Origin: Dastarcus helophoroides
Taxonomy: Eukaryota; Arthropoda; Insecta; Coleoptera; Bothrideridae
Length of the DNA stretch: 64,000 nt
Direction of reading: 5' to 3'
Assembly: GCA_028583605.1 (NCBI GenBank)
Contig: CM053330.1
Span: forward strand, 29,524,598-29,588,597
Part shown: positions 1 through 11,765 of the stretch, in pieces
How positions within the stretch are numbered: the stretch's first letter is position 1
How the letters are laid out: the number at the start of each line of letters is the position of its first letter
Notes under the pieces: model-generated
Database searches by the model: none
What the model saw: the letters and a program-made list of their open reading frames with translations, nothing else
Told to the model about the DNA's origin: nothing
Position numbers and translations under genes: made by a program

Positions 1-321
1 AGGTTAAATTGGTAAAAATGATATTCCTAATAACTAGTGTCAGTTTCATAAAAAGTGATTCCAATTGTTGATTTCTAACTGAAACATTGTATATTATTAC
101 ATTTTTGGAATCGACACAGTTTTCAGAATACAGTGGACTAAAATACGCGACTTTTAAAGTTTGTAAAACATTTTTAATTCATTTTGTCTTCAATTTGAAG
201 GTTCATGATCCATCATAATTAATTCTAATAGATCTTTTTATTATTTAATAAAGCTGATGCCATTAACAACATTAACTAACATTTTAAATTAGGACTTCAA
301 TAACACCATGATTTATTCCAG

Positions 322-3300
322 ATGTTGGTCTCCTGACTTTAACGCAGTACATCTTGCTTGATCCAATTCTTTTATGTTTTATGATGGGGTCAATTATGGG
401 GGCTGTAAAAGTTTCCTCACCCAGAAATAAAGAATTCTCGTTTACCTGGTGGACTTGGTTAACTTTTACAGGAACAATGTTAGCCTGTTGCATTTCCGTT
501 AAATTTGTTGGACTATTTGTAGTTCTATTGGTAGGACTGCTTACAGTAGCAGACCTATGGACACTGTTGGGCGATCTAACGCGACCTGTTGTAAGTATCT
601 GATATGTTTTTACTACCATTTTAATATTTTTTTTAGTTAATTTCATATTTAGTAGAAAAACACTTTCTTTATTTATTTATTTTGATGAATTGCAACAATA
701 GTGAAAAAGATCATTTCATATTCTCGCAAAATACATGAAAAACCGAAATTTTTATTTGTGTATGCAAATTGGTTCATAAAAGTAATCGACATATAATTTA
801 TTTTTTCAACTTGAAGAAATCTGCATTGTAGACTTGTGGATAAGTGGTATTTGCAAATATTTCATATATTTAACAAAAACAATGATACCTTTAAAAAGAA
901 AGAAAGAAAGAAATAGAACAAAGCTATAAATTATTTATTAATCTGCTTATAGTTTTATAAGAAAAAAAAATAAATTTTACTGCTAGTATTCAATTAATAC
1001 AAATCCCCGAATTATTAATATTGCGCATCTAAAGTTTTAAGATGGATAGACGAAAATAAAAAAAATATTAATTTTGCATGGAGGGTTACAAAAATGTAAC
1101 CGGAGTTTCGCTTAAAAATGACCAATTTCGATATTTAAACTATAGTGAACATAGCTTTAATGTAATCTGTGTATTTGTGCTAGTCATAAACTGCATCCAC
1201 AAATCTGGAATTATCAAATATTCTGTGTTCGTAGTTCAAATGTATCCAGCGCATTTTGAAAATGAACACTGCTACCAAAAACAAATTAATTTGTGAAATG
1301 TCAATATTGTCTATGTTTTTAACCTTAGCTCATGTTACGTCAATGTCAAAGTTTACAAAAATAAGCCAGAAAAGATGTAAAAATTTATAAACAAACAACA
1401 ATTATTTACCTGCTAGTTGTGAAATTTCTCGCCTGCTTAAGGCGAAATGATGTGGTGCGTAAACCCCGCGCTGCGTTTGCAAGCATCGGTAGTTCCTCAC
1501 TTACTGAAAAGTAAGGTTAGATTACCTCGTTACGAGAAAATTATCCACCAATTATGCAGCAAAGCATCTAGCAATTTGGGACTGGGCGATTTCAACAATC
1601 AAAATCCAAGCAAAAAAATTGCCGCTCGACTAGTCGAAGCTTCCCCGAAATATTTACAACCTTACATGAAACTTATGAGGATAGATAAACCTATTGGTAC
1701 TTGGTTGCTTTTTTGGCCGTGTGGATGGGGTATTGCGTCCGCGGCTTCAGCTGGTTCTTTTCCCGATCTCTATATGCTTACTCTTTTTGGAACTGGTGCG
1801 TTTATAATGCGCGGAGCTGGGTGTACTATAAACGATATGTGGGATCGTGATATTGATGCCAAAGTGATTAGGACTAAGGAACGACCGCTAGTGAATGGTG
1901 ATGTGTCTATGAGACAAGCGTGGGTTTTTCTTGCCGGACAGTTGAGTTTGGGTTTGGCGGTTTTGCTGCAGTTGAATTGGTTTAGTGTTTTTTTAGGAGC
2001 GAGTTCCTTAGGTCTAGTCATAACTTATCCATTAATGAAGCGAATAACATATTGGCCTCAACTAGTACTAGGTTTTACTTTTAATTGGGGTGCTTTATTA
2101 GGTTATAGTGCCATTCACGGTTATGTTAACATGCCAGTTTGCTTACCGCTTTATTTTGCTGGTGTTTGTTGGACGATTGTATATGATACGATCTATGCGC
2201 ACCAGGATCGTAACGATGACGTGTTATTGGGTATTAAGTCGACAGCAATCAAATTTAGTGAGAATACGAAGCTGTGGTTGAGTGGTTTTGCCACCACTAT
2301 GATTTCTAGTCTTCTTGTTAGCGGAGTAATGAACGAACAAACTTGGCCTTATTACACTTCTGTAGGCATTATAACGATGCACTTAGCAAATCAGATTAAA
2401 ACTCTAGATATAAATAATCCTGCAGATTGTATGGGTAAATTTATTTCGAACGCTAATGTAGGTCTTATATTATTTGGGGGAATTGTATTAGGTACGTTGT
2501 TGAAAAAAAGCCAAAAAGAAAGTGATAAATTGGAAGAATTGTGTTAACATCTATATTTAATTAGTATACAGTATTTTTAAGCATTAATTTCTTCATTTTA
2601 TTAAGTATATAAAATTGGTCCCCTTGTACATATTTGTTATTTAAAACCATTGTATTAAAATTTTGTTTTTGATGAAAATTTTATATTTGAAGGCTGAATA
2701 AATGAGTTGAATGTTATTTCTTTATTTTTTAAACAGTTGTTACCTGCTATTTTAAAATATCAGTTCTTTCTAGAAAAAAAGTAAAGATTAAATGTGTGTG
2801 TATTTTGACAAAGAAGACTAATTTTTGAAAAAAGACCCAATTTATGTTAAACAAGTTTTCTCCACATTTTCGAGATTAAAATCGAAATTTTGAGTTTAAA
2901 GGGATCATTGCAGAGCAACTTTGTTACCTAAAAAAATAAAACATTTAGACATTAGCTTATTTTGGTCATATGAAAGGTAGTGCCGATTTTAAGGTAAATT
3001 AGGATCGTATTATTGCTAATGAATAATTTAGTATCATTTGCTCACTTATTCGAATTTTTTGTAGGAATATTCATCTGGGTCATTTTTCTTTTTAAATTAA
3101 TTTCATTAGATGAACTTAAAATTTAAACTGTTATATCTTAACACTTGTCTTATTGGGAGATTGTTCAAAAACGTTGCGTTTTTCTCTTTTAGGCCGACAC
3201 AATAAAACAATTAGTAGCGAGAGCAATTTGTTTAATAATTTGGCCGATAGTGTTGTATGTTGCATTTTTTTACATCCACTTGACAGTTCTTAATAAAAGG

Positions 3301-6300
3301 TGAGTATATAGGATTCCTAAGAGTTTATTTTTTGGAAATAGATCTGGACAGCAAACTTTTGAAATCGATCTTCTGTAATCTCTATAATAGTTCCTGGACT
3401 AGGTCCAATTGTCAAAAATAATATCTTATTGTTCCATCGGGTCAGAAGTTTATTCATTCACTATTAGAACATATTTTCAAATTTTTTTCGTACAATTACT
3501 ATCATGCTTTAAACTATAAAGGGTTGGTGTTATCAATGATAATAATTGTTTAAGGTGAAGTACGAAATTAGTTGTAAATTGCGAGATTAAAATTATAATT
3601 TCGAAATTAATATTAAAATGTTGATGTCAACTTTTTAAAGTTTGAACACAAACATTGACATTTTTTTAAAATTCATGTATGCTTTGTTCTTGATTTGGAT
3701 TTAGACTTGAAATTTCAAGAAAAATGTAAGATTCGAATAAAGTTTCAAGAAAAATGTCAAAGGTTTGAGATCAAATTCGAAATATCTGGAAAATGCAGTT
3801 TTGGATTTCGACATATTTTTTTTTAAATTCCATATCAAACATCGAAAGTTGGGAAAATAAACTGGAGCTGTGAGAATGAAATCAAAATTTTGTAATGTTT
3901 TTAGAATCTCGATTTTTTGCGGGAAAGTGAGAATATTTTTTAGAAACTTCTAGTATTATTTCGAAATTTTCAACATTTTTATTAATATTTCAAATTGCTG
4001 ATAACCGAATTTAGTTTGAAAATTTCAGTTTTTAACTCAATATTTTCATGATTAAGACTGAAGAGTTAAGTAAGTGGCACCTTAAATCTCAAGATTCCGA
4101 CTATAAACTGAAAATTGCAAGGTTAAAGTGAATTTCTAGAAATTTTGAATATTCCAGGAAAAATGTCGAAATTTCTAATAGGTTTAAAAATTTCAATTTG
4201 TTACATTTGTGTGCAACTTCAAAAATCGAAAAATCGACAAAAAAATTGTTTGCAAGTTTTATTAGGAAGTTTTCCTTAACTTTAGTTTTTTCTTTAAAAT
4301 TTCAAGTTAATTTTGAAATTAAATTCAAAATTTCGAGATTGAATTCAAAATTTTGAGATTAAGCCTCAAATTTCGAACTCAATCTCAAAATTGTCACTCT
4401 TTTTACTCAAAAACTGGATATTAAGATGAAAAACTTCGTTTCATAAATTGGAATTTACTGAAAAAAAAATTGGAAAAAAAACTAAATTTTTAATTTTCAT
4501 TTTCTAACTTTATAAAAAACTGTCTAAATTTTTAAGAAATACGAAATTTGGAAGTCGAAATTTTTAAAAAAAGTCAAAAACTTGTCAACATTTTCAAAAA
4601 TTGGAAATTTTTAAAAAGCCAAAATTTTTATAACAAGAAGTAATCTTAGAAGGATCCACATTTTCAAAAAGGTCATGTCGCATTTTTCAAAAGACAAAAA
4701 GTCGAAATTTTAAAAATAAGCCATGATTTTCAGAAAAACAAAATTTCCAGAAAAGGTAATATTTTAAAAAGTGGTCGAATTTTTAAAAGAAAAATAAAAT
4801 TAGAAGAAATTCGACGTTTTGAAAAAAAAATCGAAAGGTTTAGAAAAGTCGAAATTAACAAGAAGATTCAACATTTAAAAAAAATTATGAAATTCATAGT
4901 TTTAAAAAATAATAATTTGAAAGATTTAAAATTTTTAAAGTCAAAATTTTCACAAAAAAATAAATATTTTGAATAAGGTCGAAAATAAAAGGGCAAAATT
5001 TACTATAAAATCATAACTTCGATTCGAATTTTGGAAAATGATTCAAAAAAGAGAAAGATGAGTTGAAATTTTTAAATTACATCGAAATTTCGAGAAAAGT
5101 GGACAATCTGACAAAAGTAAAAATTTTAAAATGAATACATTTGCAAAGAAAAGTCAAAATAATAAAAGATTTATAATTTTAAAAACTCGAAAAGTTTCAC
5201 AGAAAGTAAACATTTTGAATATAATAAAAGACTTAAAACAAGTAAAATTACTGAAAAAAGTCGAAATTCAAAAATTAGAACTACGAGAAAAATTCAGCAT
5301 TTTGAAAAAGGGTTAGATAGTGTAATTATGAAAAAAGGGCGCAATTTTTAGAGTTGAGATTTAGCAATAAAATCAATATTTTCAGTTAAAATTTATAAAA
5401 ATAGTAAAAATTTTAAGAAAACAAAATTTTAAACAAAAGTAAATTTTCAAAAAAAGTCAAAATGGTGAAAAAATTCAAAATTTTGAAAGATTCGAACTTT
5501 GAAAAGATGTTCACAAAAATCATAGAGATTATTAATAAAGTTTCGAAAGGAAATAGATTTTTAAAAATTAAAAAAACTATATTTTGAAAAATGGTCGAAA
5601 TTTTTCCTCAAGTGGAAATGAAAGAAGGTCAAAAGTTTCAAAATGGATATTTTGAAAAAATCAGGAGTTTTAGAGACTTTTAAATTGAAAATTAGGAAAA
5701 AACTAATATTTCCAAAAAAAAAAGGACGAAGCTCTGAAAAATGTCCGATTTTTTATAAAAAGTATCAATTCTGAAAAAGTAAAAATTTTGGAAGAGGCTG
5801 ATTTTTTTAAAAATCAAAATTTATACAAAAAGGTCAATATTTCGAGAAGTGAAAATTTTAAAAATCAACATTTTTTAAAAAGTCGAGATCAAAAATAAGT
5901 GGAAATTTAGGAAAAAAGAAAAAATTTGCAAAAAAAATGTTTCAAGTAAAAATGTTCAAATTCGAAATTCGAAGAAAAACGCGAATGTTTGAAGAGACGA
6001 CATTTTTAAGAAGAGTAAAAAATGTTGGAAAAGCGTTCAAAAATTTCGAAAAAAGACGAAAGTTTCAAATAAGAAATTTTCAAAAAAATTAAAATTTAAT
6101 AATTTATTTTTTTAAGTGAAAATTTTGAAGAAAGTTGCTGTTTTCAAAAAAATCAAAGCTTCGGGAATTTCCAAGAAAAATCGGGTATTTAAAAAAGGTC
6201 AAAAATAAAAAAAGATAATATTTAAAAAAGTCAATTGTTTAAATTTTCAAAAAAATTGACATTTTTGGTCGACCTTTTAAATTCAAAGTTTACAAAATAG

Positions 6301-9300
6301 AATTTAAAAGAAAAACACCGAAATTTACAACAAAATCATAATTTCCAGAAAAAGCCGAAATTTTGAAAACATTTGAAAGTTTAAAAAAAATTTTGGAAGA
6401 GGTGAAATTTTGTGATAAGTCAAGTTTTCTTGAAAACGACGAAGTTTTGAGAAAAGGGGAAATTTGAATTTTTTAAAATTAAGTCGAAATCTTCAAAAAA
6501 TGTGGAAAATTGAAAATATCATATTTTCAAAAAAAGTTAAATTCTTCAAGAAAAAAGGCGGAATTTTTAAATAGTCATAGTTTTGAAAAAAAAAGTAAAA
6601 CCTGTCAAGAAAGATCAACATTTTCATAACGTTCTTTTAAGAAGTTAACATTTTCAAAAAATCCAGTTATCAAAAAAATGTTTCAATTTTGATTAAAGTA
6701 GAATTATCAAAAAAAGTCAATTCTTCAAAAAAATCATAAATTTCAAAAGTCTAAATTTTGAGAAAAAGTTGAAGTTCTGAAAAAATGGCGATTTACAGAA
6801 AAATGCTAAATTTTGAAAAAATTCAAAATTTTGTGGAAATAATAATTGCATTTATATTATGAAGTAGGCAAAACATTGCATTATTACATCAACTACTGCT
6901 AAATAGGTTACAGTAACATTTTTGAAGCACTGAATTCTGTTGCAGTGGCAATGGAGATGGTTTTTATAGTTCGGCTTTTCAATCGCAACTAATTGGAAAC
7001 AGCTTACATAACGCGAGTATGCCCCGACAAGTCGCTTATGGAGCTATAGTAACCTTAAAAAATCACAGAACTGGGGGAGGTTACCTCCATTCCCATTATC
7101 ATTTGTATCCTGAAGGAGTTGGTAGTAGGCAACAGCAGGTAAGTCATACTAGTAAGTGGAATTAATGAAAATTTGATGTTGTAAATAACCATCACTCCAA
7201 GACTTCCAAGATTGCGCTTACGTTTACAGATCACCACTTACACTCATAAAGACGACAACAATAAATGGATAATCAAAAAATACAACGCGGAGCCCACTGA
7301 TAAGGTGGAAATCGTCAAAAGCGGCGATTTGATCAGACTGGAACATCTCGCCACAAGGAGGAACTTGCACAGTCATAAAGAGCACGCCCCTGTCACCAAG
7401 AAACATTTTCAGGTCACCGGTTATGGCGAAAATGGCACCGGAGACGCGAACGACGTTTGGAAAGTCATCATCGTCAACGGCAACGATGGGGACGATCTAA
7501 CTGCCGTTAGCAGCAGATTGAAATTCGTCCACTATCTGCAGTCGTGCGTTCTGACCACTAGCGGTAAACAGCTCCCGAAATGGGCCTATGAACAGCAAGA
7601 GGTGTCTTGTAATCCCAATCTGAGGGACCCCAATGGCATTTGGAATGTCGAAGAGAATATTTTTGATAAATGTTAGTCTGAAGTTTTTCTGGATTATGAT
7701 CATATTGCATGACACTTTCTTTTATTTATATTTATTTATTTATTGTGGGACTCGTTTAACTTGTAGTGGCAAATGTTAGCTTTGAGGTGTATGCTCCAAG
7801 CTTCCTAGAAAGGTTCATTGAGTCTCATGCAGTCATGATACAAGGAAACGCCGGATTAAAACCAAAGGAAGGTGAAATTACTTCTCGACCTTGGCAATGG
7901 CCAATTAATTACAGGGTGAATATATTTGTGTTACAATTTCGATTAAAATATGCTAGATCTATTTATTGGAAATTGGAGTTTGGACTTACTCGATTTTTCC
8001 TTTTTATTTTGATTGATTTTTTCAATTGATTAACTTATCTCGATTCAAGTCAAAGCTAATATTGTGTTGTGTGAATTTTTGAACTTAATCATCATACTGA
8101 TAAGGATTTCTGAAATTTTTTCTTTCGCTTACCCCCTTTTGCCTAAAATTTCAAGAAATATTTTTTTTTCAAAATTCAAAAACCCGATCTTGTTCTCGAA
8201 ATTTTTATAAAAGTTTTTGTATTTCAAGATTATTTTTCGAAATATCAATCCTAATCTTGTAATTTCAACATTTTTTTCGATTCTGTTGAAATAGTGATTA
8301 CTTGCATATGTTCTTAAAATCATTAAATATGGTGCACAATAATTGACCATCATTAATTTTAGGGACAATTTTTCTCCGGATCAACTTACCGTATCTATTT
8401 GTTGGGCAATCCTATAATATGGTGGGGCAATTTACTATTCCTTTTTATTTTCTTTGTAGTTTTCATCATCAATGCCGTAAAGCAGCAAAGGGGATATATT
8501 AAACTAGATGGCGGTGAGTATGCGTGTTTACAATTTCTTATTTTAAATGTTTGCAGAGTTTTTCTGAGTCATGTTATTAGACTTTAATGAAATAAGTAAA
8601 AAGTAATATGGGGGTACAAATGGAAAACCGCCGGGTTTCTCACGATTTGAGGCTTTATTGTAAAAAACTCGTTACATACTCATTCTTCAAAATAATTTCC
8701 ATCGTTAGTTACAACTTTTTCCCATCTTTCTGGCAGCTTCTGAATTCCTCGGCGAAAAAACTGTACTTTCTTTTGACGCGATCCACGAATCGATCCAATT
8801 TTTGGCCTCTTCGTAAGAACGAAAGTGCTGTCCGGCCAGGTCATGCGTCATCAATCGAAACAAGTAGAAATCAGAAGGGGCGATGTCAGGAGAGTACGGC
8901 GGGTGGGGTAGGACGTCCCATTTCAAAGTTTCCAGGTATGTTTTCACGACCTTGGAAACATGTGGCCGAGCGTTGTTATGCAGAAGTATCAGCCGTGTCG
9001 TGCCTTTTCGAGTATTGTTGGCGTTTTTCTTTCAGCGCTCAGCTCAAACGTATGAGTTGCGTCCGTTAGAGGGCTCCTGTAATGGTTTCGCTCGGTTGTA
9101 ATAGCTCATAGTACACTACGCCGAGCTGGTCCCACCAAATACACAGCATCAGCTGCGAGCCATGAATGTTTGGTTTTGCTGTCGAAGTTGATGCATGGCC
9201 GGGAAGTCCCCACGATTTTTTCCGCTTTGTATTTTTGTAGTGTTTCCACTTTTCATCGCCGGTCACGATGCGAAGCAAAAAAACCTTTCTTTTTTGCCGT

Positions 9301-10547
9301 TGGAGGAGTTGTTCGCACGCCGTTCGATGTCCCTAGGCTTCAGTTCGTACGGCACCCAATGACCCTGTTTCTGGATCATCCCCAAGCATTTTAAACGATG
9401 GGAAACAGCTTGTTGAGTCACGCCTAATGAAGTTGCAAGTTCCTGTTGCGTTCTGCAGGAATCTTCATCCAGCAAAGCTTCCAATTCAGCATCCTTGAAC
9501 TTTTTCACGGGTCCGGTACGCTCCTTGTCTTCCACATCATATTCGCCATTTTTAAACTTTTGAAACCATTCCCGACACGTTTTTTCACTAATAGAACTCT
9601 CACCATAAGTACAATCATTCGACGCGCCTCGGCTGCATTTTTTCTTGAATGAAATGCAAAAAGCAACACTTCTCGCAAATGACGCTTGTTCAGCTCGAAT
9701 GTTGCCATTTTCACGTACGAACAAAACAAAGCACAGTAAAAATAGACAAACGAGATTATGTAGAGTTGTTGATCGATGCCTCAGCTTGCTATATGACGTT
9801 TCTGACCGGACTTTTCTAACGATTTTCAAAGCTGACGCCATCTCTGGGAAAACGGCGGTTTTCTATTTGTACTCCCTATTTAATTCCAAAATCCTCACAA
9901 CATGCAATTAATATTGCAATCTTAGAAACGTAATTAATATTAAATGATCAAAAGTATCAAAATAGATCACATACAAACACAAAAAACTCAAATGGAATTG
10001 CGTAGGAGCATAATTTGTATTGAAATATCTAGTCTCTGAAATATCAAAAGCCTTAAAGTATGAAGATCGCAAAAGAGATCACTTATGCCTATTTAGTGTG
10101 TGCGTATTTATATTAGAAATGTGTCTTTTGACAGATATCCATAAAAGGAAGCTGAAAGCCTGTGCTTGGTTTTTCCTTGGATGGATTCTGCATTACGTCC
10201 CCTTTTGGGCCATGGGCAGGGTCTTGTATTTTCACCACTATTTCCCTGCTGTAATTTTCAATTCGATGATTACAGGTAAGGTATCTTTGGATTTTCTGAC
10301 CTCTGGAAAACTAGAGAAAAATGTTTCAGGTATCATAATCGATTATTTATTGGAAGAAATTCCTCTAATGTTTCCGGAAAAGTTGGGAAACACGATTTAC
10401 CATACTATGTTTGCTTCGGTATTGTCGTTCATAGTTTACAGTTTTTACCTATTTTCCCCGTTAGCTTATGGTATGACGGGGCCAACAGCAAATGAATTGA
10501 ATTCAACAATGTATGGCTTGAAATGGTTAGAAAGTTGGGAATTTTAA
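322..10547 (+). CDS. POMT2: Protein O-mannosyltransferase 2, 3' eight exons (5' end outside window)
   Basis: ER membrane enzyme that, with POMT1, transfers mannose from dolichyl-phosphate-mannose to Ser/Thr of secretory proteins. Exons read from sequence: 322-590, 3193-3299, 6946-7138, 7230-7671, 7767-7915, 8363-8513, 10135-10275, 10330-10547 (TAA). All introns are GT-AG and every phase joins cleanly, giving 555 residues; the family is about 700-750 aa, so the N-terminal part lies upstream. The first exon carries [11 protein letters not shown] and [12 protein letters not shown]. Next comes a transmembrane exon, then three MIR-type blocks in exons 3-5, including [28 protein letters not shown] and [10 protein letters not shown]. 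The end holds [43 protein letters not shown] and a terminal LKWLESWEF. Introns host COQ2 (591-3192), A-rich repeat (3300-6945) and a mariner (8514-10134). The last intron is only 54 bp and has no in-frame stop. No break is seen, so the gene is probably functional. Confidence 0.95.
591..1446 (+). other. POMT2 intron upstream of COQ2; possible COQ2 promoter region
   Basis: AT-rich intron sequence with no recognisable gene. A short (AAAG)n tract lies at about 895-914. The COQ2 promoter must lie near 1300-1446, but no clear TATA or initiator element can be called. A 72-codon frame at 1078-1296 resembles nothing I recognise and is not called a gene. Confidence 0.5.
1447..2547 (+). CDS. COQ2: 4-hydroxybenzoate polyprenyltransferase, mitochondrial (COQ2), intronless and nested
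   Basis: UbiA-family prenyltransferase of the inner mitochondrial membrane. It joins the polyprenyl tail to 4-hydroxybenzoate in coenzyme Q synthesis. It is a single 366-residue frame of normal length. Residues 1-40 are basic and lack acidic clusters ([19 protein letters not shown]), as a mitochondrial presequence would. The first aspartate-rich motif is NDMWDRDID at 129-137, followed by KERPL. The second is [13 protein letters not shown] at 246-258. About eight hydrophobic segments follow the family pattern. Two tandem ATGs open the frame (1447, 1450); the first is taken. The gene lies wholly inside a POMT2 intron on the same strand, with its own AATAAA at 2697. The lack of introns could mean an ancient intron-poor gene or a retrocopy that became the working locus; no disabling change is seen. 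Confidence 0.95.
   Translation: MMWCVNPALRLQASVVPHLLKSKVRLPRYEKIIHQLCSKASSNLGLGDFNNQNPSKKIAARLVEASPKYLQPYMKLMRIDKPIGTWLLFWPCGWGIASAASAGSFPDLYMLTLFGTGAFIMRGAGCTINDMWDRDIDAKVIRTKERPLVNGDVSMRQAWVFLAGQLSLGLAVLLQLNWFSVFLGASSLGLVITYPLMKRITYWPQLVLGFTFNWGALLGYSAIHGYVNMPVCLPLYFAGVCWTIVYDTIYAHQDRNDDVLLGIKSTAIKFSENTKLWLSGFATTMISSLLVSGVMNEQTWPYYTSVGIITMHLANQIKTLDINNPADCMGKFISNANVGLILFGGIVLGTLLKKSQKESDKLEELC
2697..2702 (+). terminator. Polyadenylation signal for COQ2
   Basis: AATAAA lies 150 bp after the COQ2 stop, in AT-rich 3' flank, before the next POMT2 exon at 3193. Confidence 0.6.
3560..6890 (+). repeat. Degenerate A-rich low-complexity block, GTCGAAATTT-type
   Basis: This block fills most of the POMT2 intron 3300-6945. 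Short degenerate units alternate A-runs with pieces like AAAAAGTCGAAATTTT. The + strand becomes strongly A-rich from about 4,440 onwards. There is no fixed period by eye. Short frames inside it (for example 5131-5316) are Lys/Phe/Leu-rich translations of the repeat, not genes. Related blocks recur throughout the window in both orientations. Confidence 0.75.
8607..9879 (-). mobile_element. Decayed mariner transposon in a POMT2 intron
   Basis: The element is 1.27 kb, as expected for mariner. Its inverted ends share GTACAAAT-GAAAACCGCCG (8614 rightwards; complement of 9853-9873) and abut TA. The transposase remnant reads right to left from an ATG at 9708 ([17 protein letters not shown]) through [47 protein letters not shown] and [17 protein letters not shown] to a stop near 8680. 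At least three frame shifts break it. In the catalytic D,D34D set, the first Asp (VTGDEKW) and third (YSPDIAPSD) remain, but the second reads HNNARPHV where the family has HDNARPHV. The element is dead but could still be mobilised in trans if its ends suffice. It does not disturb the flanking splice sites. Confidence 0.93.
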
Positions 10548-10989
10548 ATTATATTTGTTACTGAAAACATGTTTTTAATATATTTTATACTTTTCTATTA
10601 TTGGTTGTTATTTGTTTAGTGAGCAACCTCCAGCATTTAGTAGCACTATCTAAGCTATTTAATCTACCGAGCTTGACTGCGGTTAAAGCCATAGCAGTCC
10701 GAATTTTTTGTTGCCAAGTAAAACTTTCCCCGAAACAGCAGTTCATCGCATCCATCTTTATTTCCTAGTTCTTCTTGTAGTGTATGCACTTTACAAAAAT
10801 GTTGGGCAGTCATGGGGACTATTGAAAAGTAAAAACTTAAAAGTAAGATATACAATGTCCCACACTCAGTCGGACACCAAGAAGTTACGAAATAATTAAA
10901 CGAACAACAATACATACGACACTTATTATTGACGAAAATGCATCAAAATATAATGTTATTAATAACTGTAATTATAAAATTTTCAATAT
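10548..10989. other. POMT2 3' flank with one unexplained open segment
   Basis: No clear AATAAA follows the POMT2 stop. At 10664-10915 both strands are open. The minus-strand reading (HFCKVHTLQEELGNKDGCDE and onwards) looks more protein-like than the plus-strand one. On the plus strand a pyrimidine tract ending in TAG at 10781 and a GTAAGA at 10843 would make a 61-bp exon. I do not recognise either product; a gene fragment or old transposon piece are both possible. Confidence 0.3.
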
Positions 10990-11360
10990 TGTTGCGGGCT
11001 TATCGGTTCGAATTGATTATTAACACGTGAATTGAATAATACCCACTTTGTTACCAAACTAAATTCGGAATACTACAACTGAATAATGAACTCATTTATT
11101 TACTTCTACCTACTAACTCACTAATTAGACTGACTGACTTACTAACTCGAGGGAAAGCTGACCGCCTTATATAGTCTTGGCTCCCGGGTTCTAGAAACAT
11201 CACGCAGATAAGGCTTATCGTTTGCCGAAATTTATGGAACGCTTATCTGCCATTTGTTTCGTTATCGCGGCCGCTTTCCCCTTATCAGATCTTTCTAGAA
11301 ACTTTTCATACGCACTTATTCTATTCTAAATTCTATTCTACCTATTTACATTGCGTTACA
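10990..11360 (-). mobile_element. Solo LTR of a Ty3/gypsy element (copy 1)
   Basis: The 371 bp run, on the minus strand, from TGTAACGCAATG to GCCCGCAACA. The sequence is homologous along its length to the 3' LTR at 45960-46315, including GGCAGATAAGCG-like, AACGATAAGCCTTATCTG and TATATAAGGCGGTC blocks (the promoter-like TATA). ATAT flanks both ends (10986-10989 and 11361-11364), a 4-bp target duplication. No internal region is attached, so it is a solo LTR left by recombination. Confidence 0.85.
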
Positions 11361-11720
11361 ATATCCTTCTGTTAAGGATTGGCAATCTGTTATAGATTGC
11401 CCTAAGCAGTGATTGCGATTGACAAATCAAGATCTAACTAGCGAAGTTCCTACTTTTTTGCTGCTTCTCATTGGGAAAACAACTATTCTCTCTTGTATTA
11501 TTATCTTTTGCATATTACACCATTACCAATTTTAGAAGGTTTTTATTACACGGAATTAAAGTGTCCAATTTTGAGGGTGAGGCGCTGTAATTTTTTTTTG
11601 TTACTTTTCAAATGTAGTATCAAAAATTAAATTGTCATAATTTGTAAATTAGCATTAGTCTAGGTTTCACATCTATTAGCACTTCCATCAATAATTTTGT
11701 ACATTTTTATATGGTTTATC

Positions 11721-11765
11721 CACGGAGGATAGAAGGAGGATAGTGCACGATCGTAGAAAACGGTG
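11721..11765 (+). mobile_element. Terminal fragment of a hAT-type MITE
   Basis: CACGGAGGATAGAAGGAGG then ATAGTGCACGATCGTAGAAAA matches the end of the complete element at 58566-58829. No partner end was found nearby. Confidence 0.6.

Noticed and set aside
354..602. Free-standing small membrane protein
   Set aside because: It is the POMT2 exon 322-590 with an acceptor at 320-321 and a donor at 591.
1770..2021. Minus-strand frame
   Set aside because: It is a shadow of COQ2.
5131..5316. Small Lys-rich protein
   Set aside because: It is a translation of the A-rich repeat with no composition or codon pattern of a gene. The same applies to 34,592-34,900, 41,909-42,103, 50,669-50,945, 51,815-52,045, 57,149-57,352 and 62,602-62,880.
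7055..7715. Minus-strand frames over the POMT2 MIR exons, and a start for a separate protein at 7212
   Set aside because: The + strand reading is a POMT2 exon with acceptor at 7229 and phase-matched neighbours; the others are shadows.
8608..9652. Several + strand open frames
   Set aside because: They are antisense readings of the decayed minus-strand mariner transposase.
10020..10134. Extension of the POMT2 exon upstream to 10,020
   Set aside because: The open frame continues by chance into the intron. The phase of the previous exon (one base, G) requires the acceptor at 10,133-10,134.
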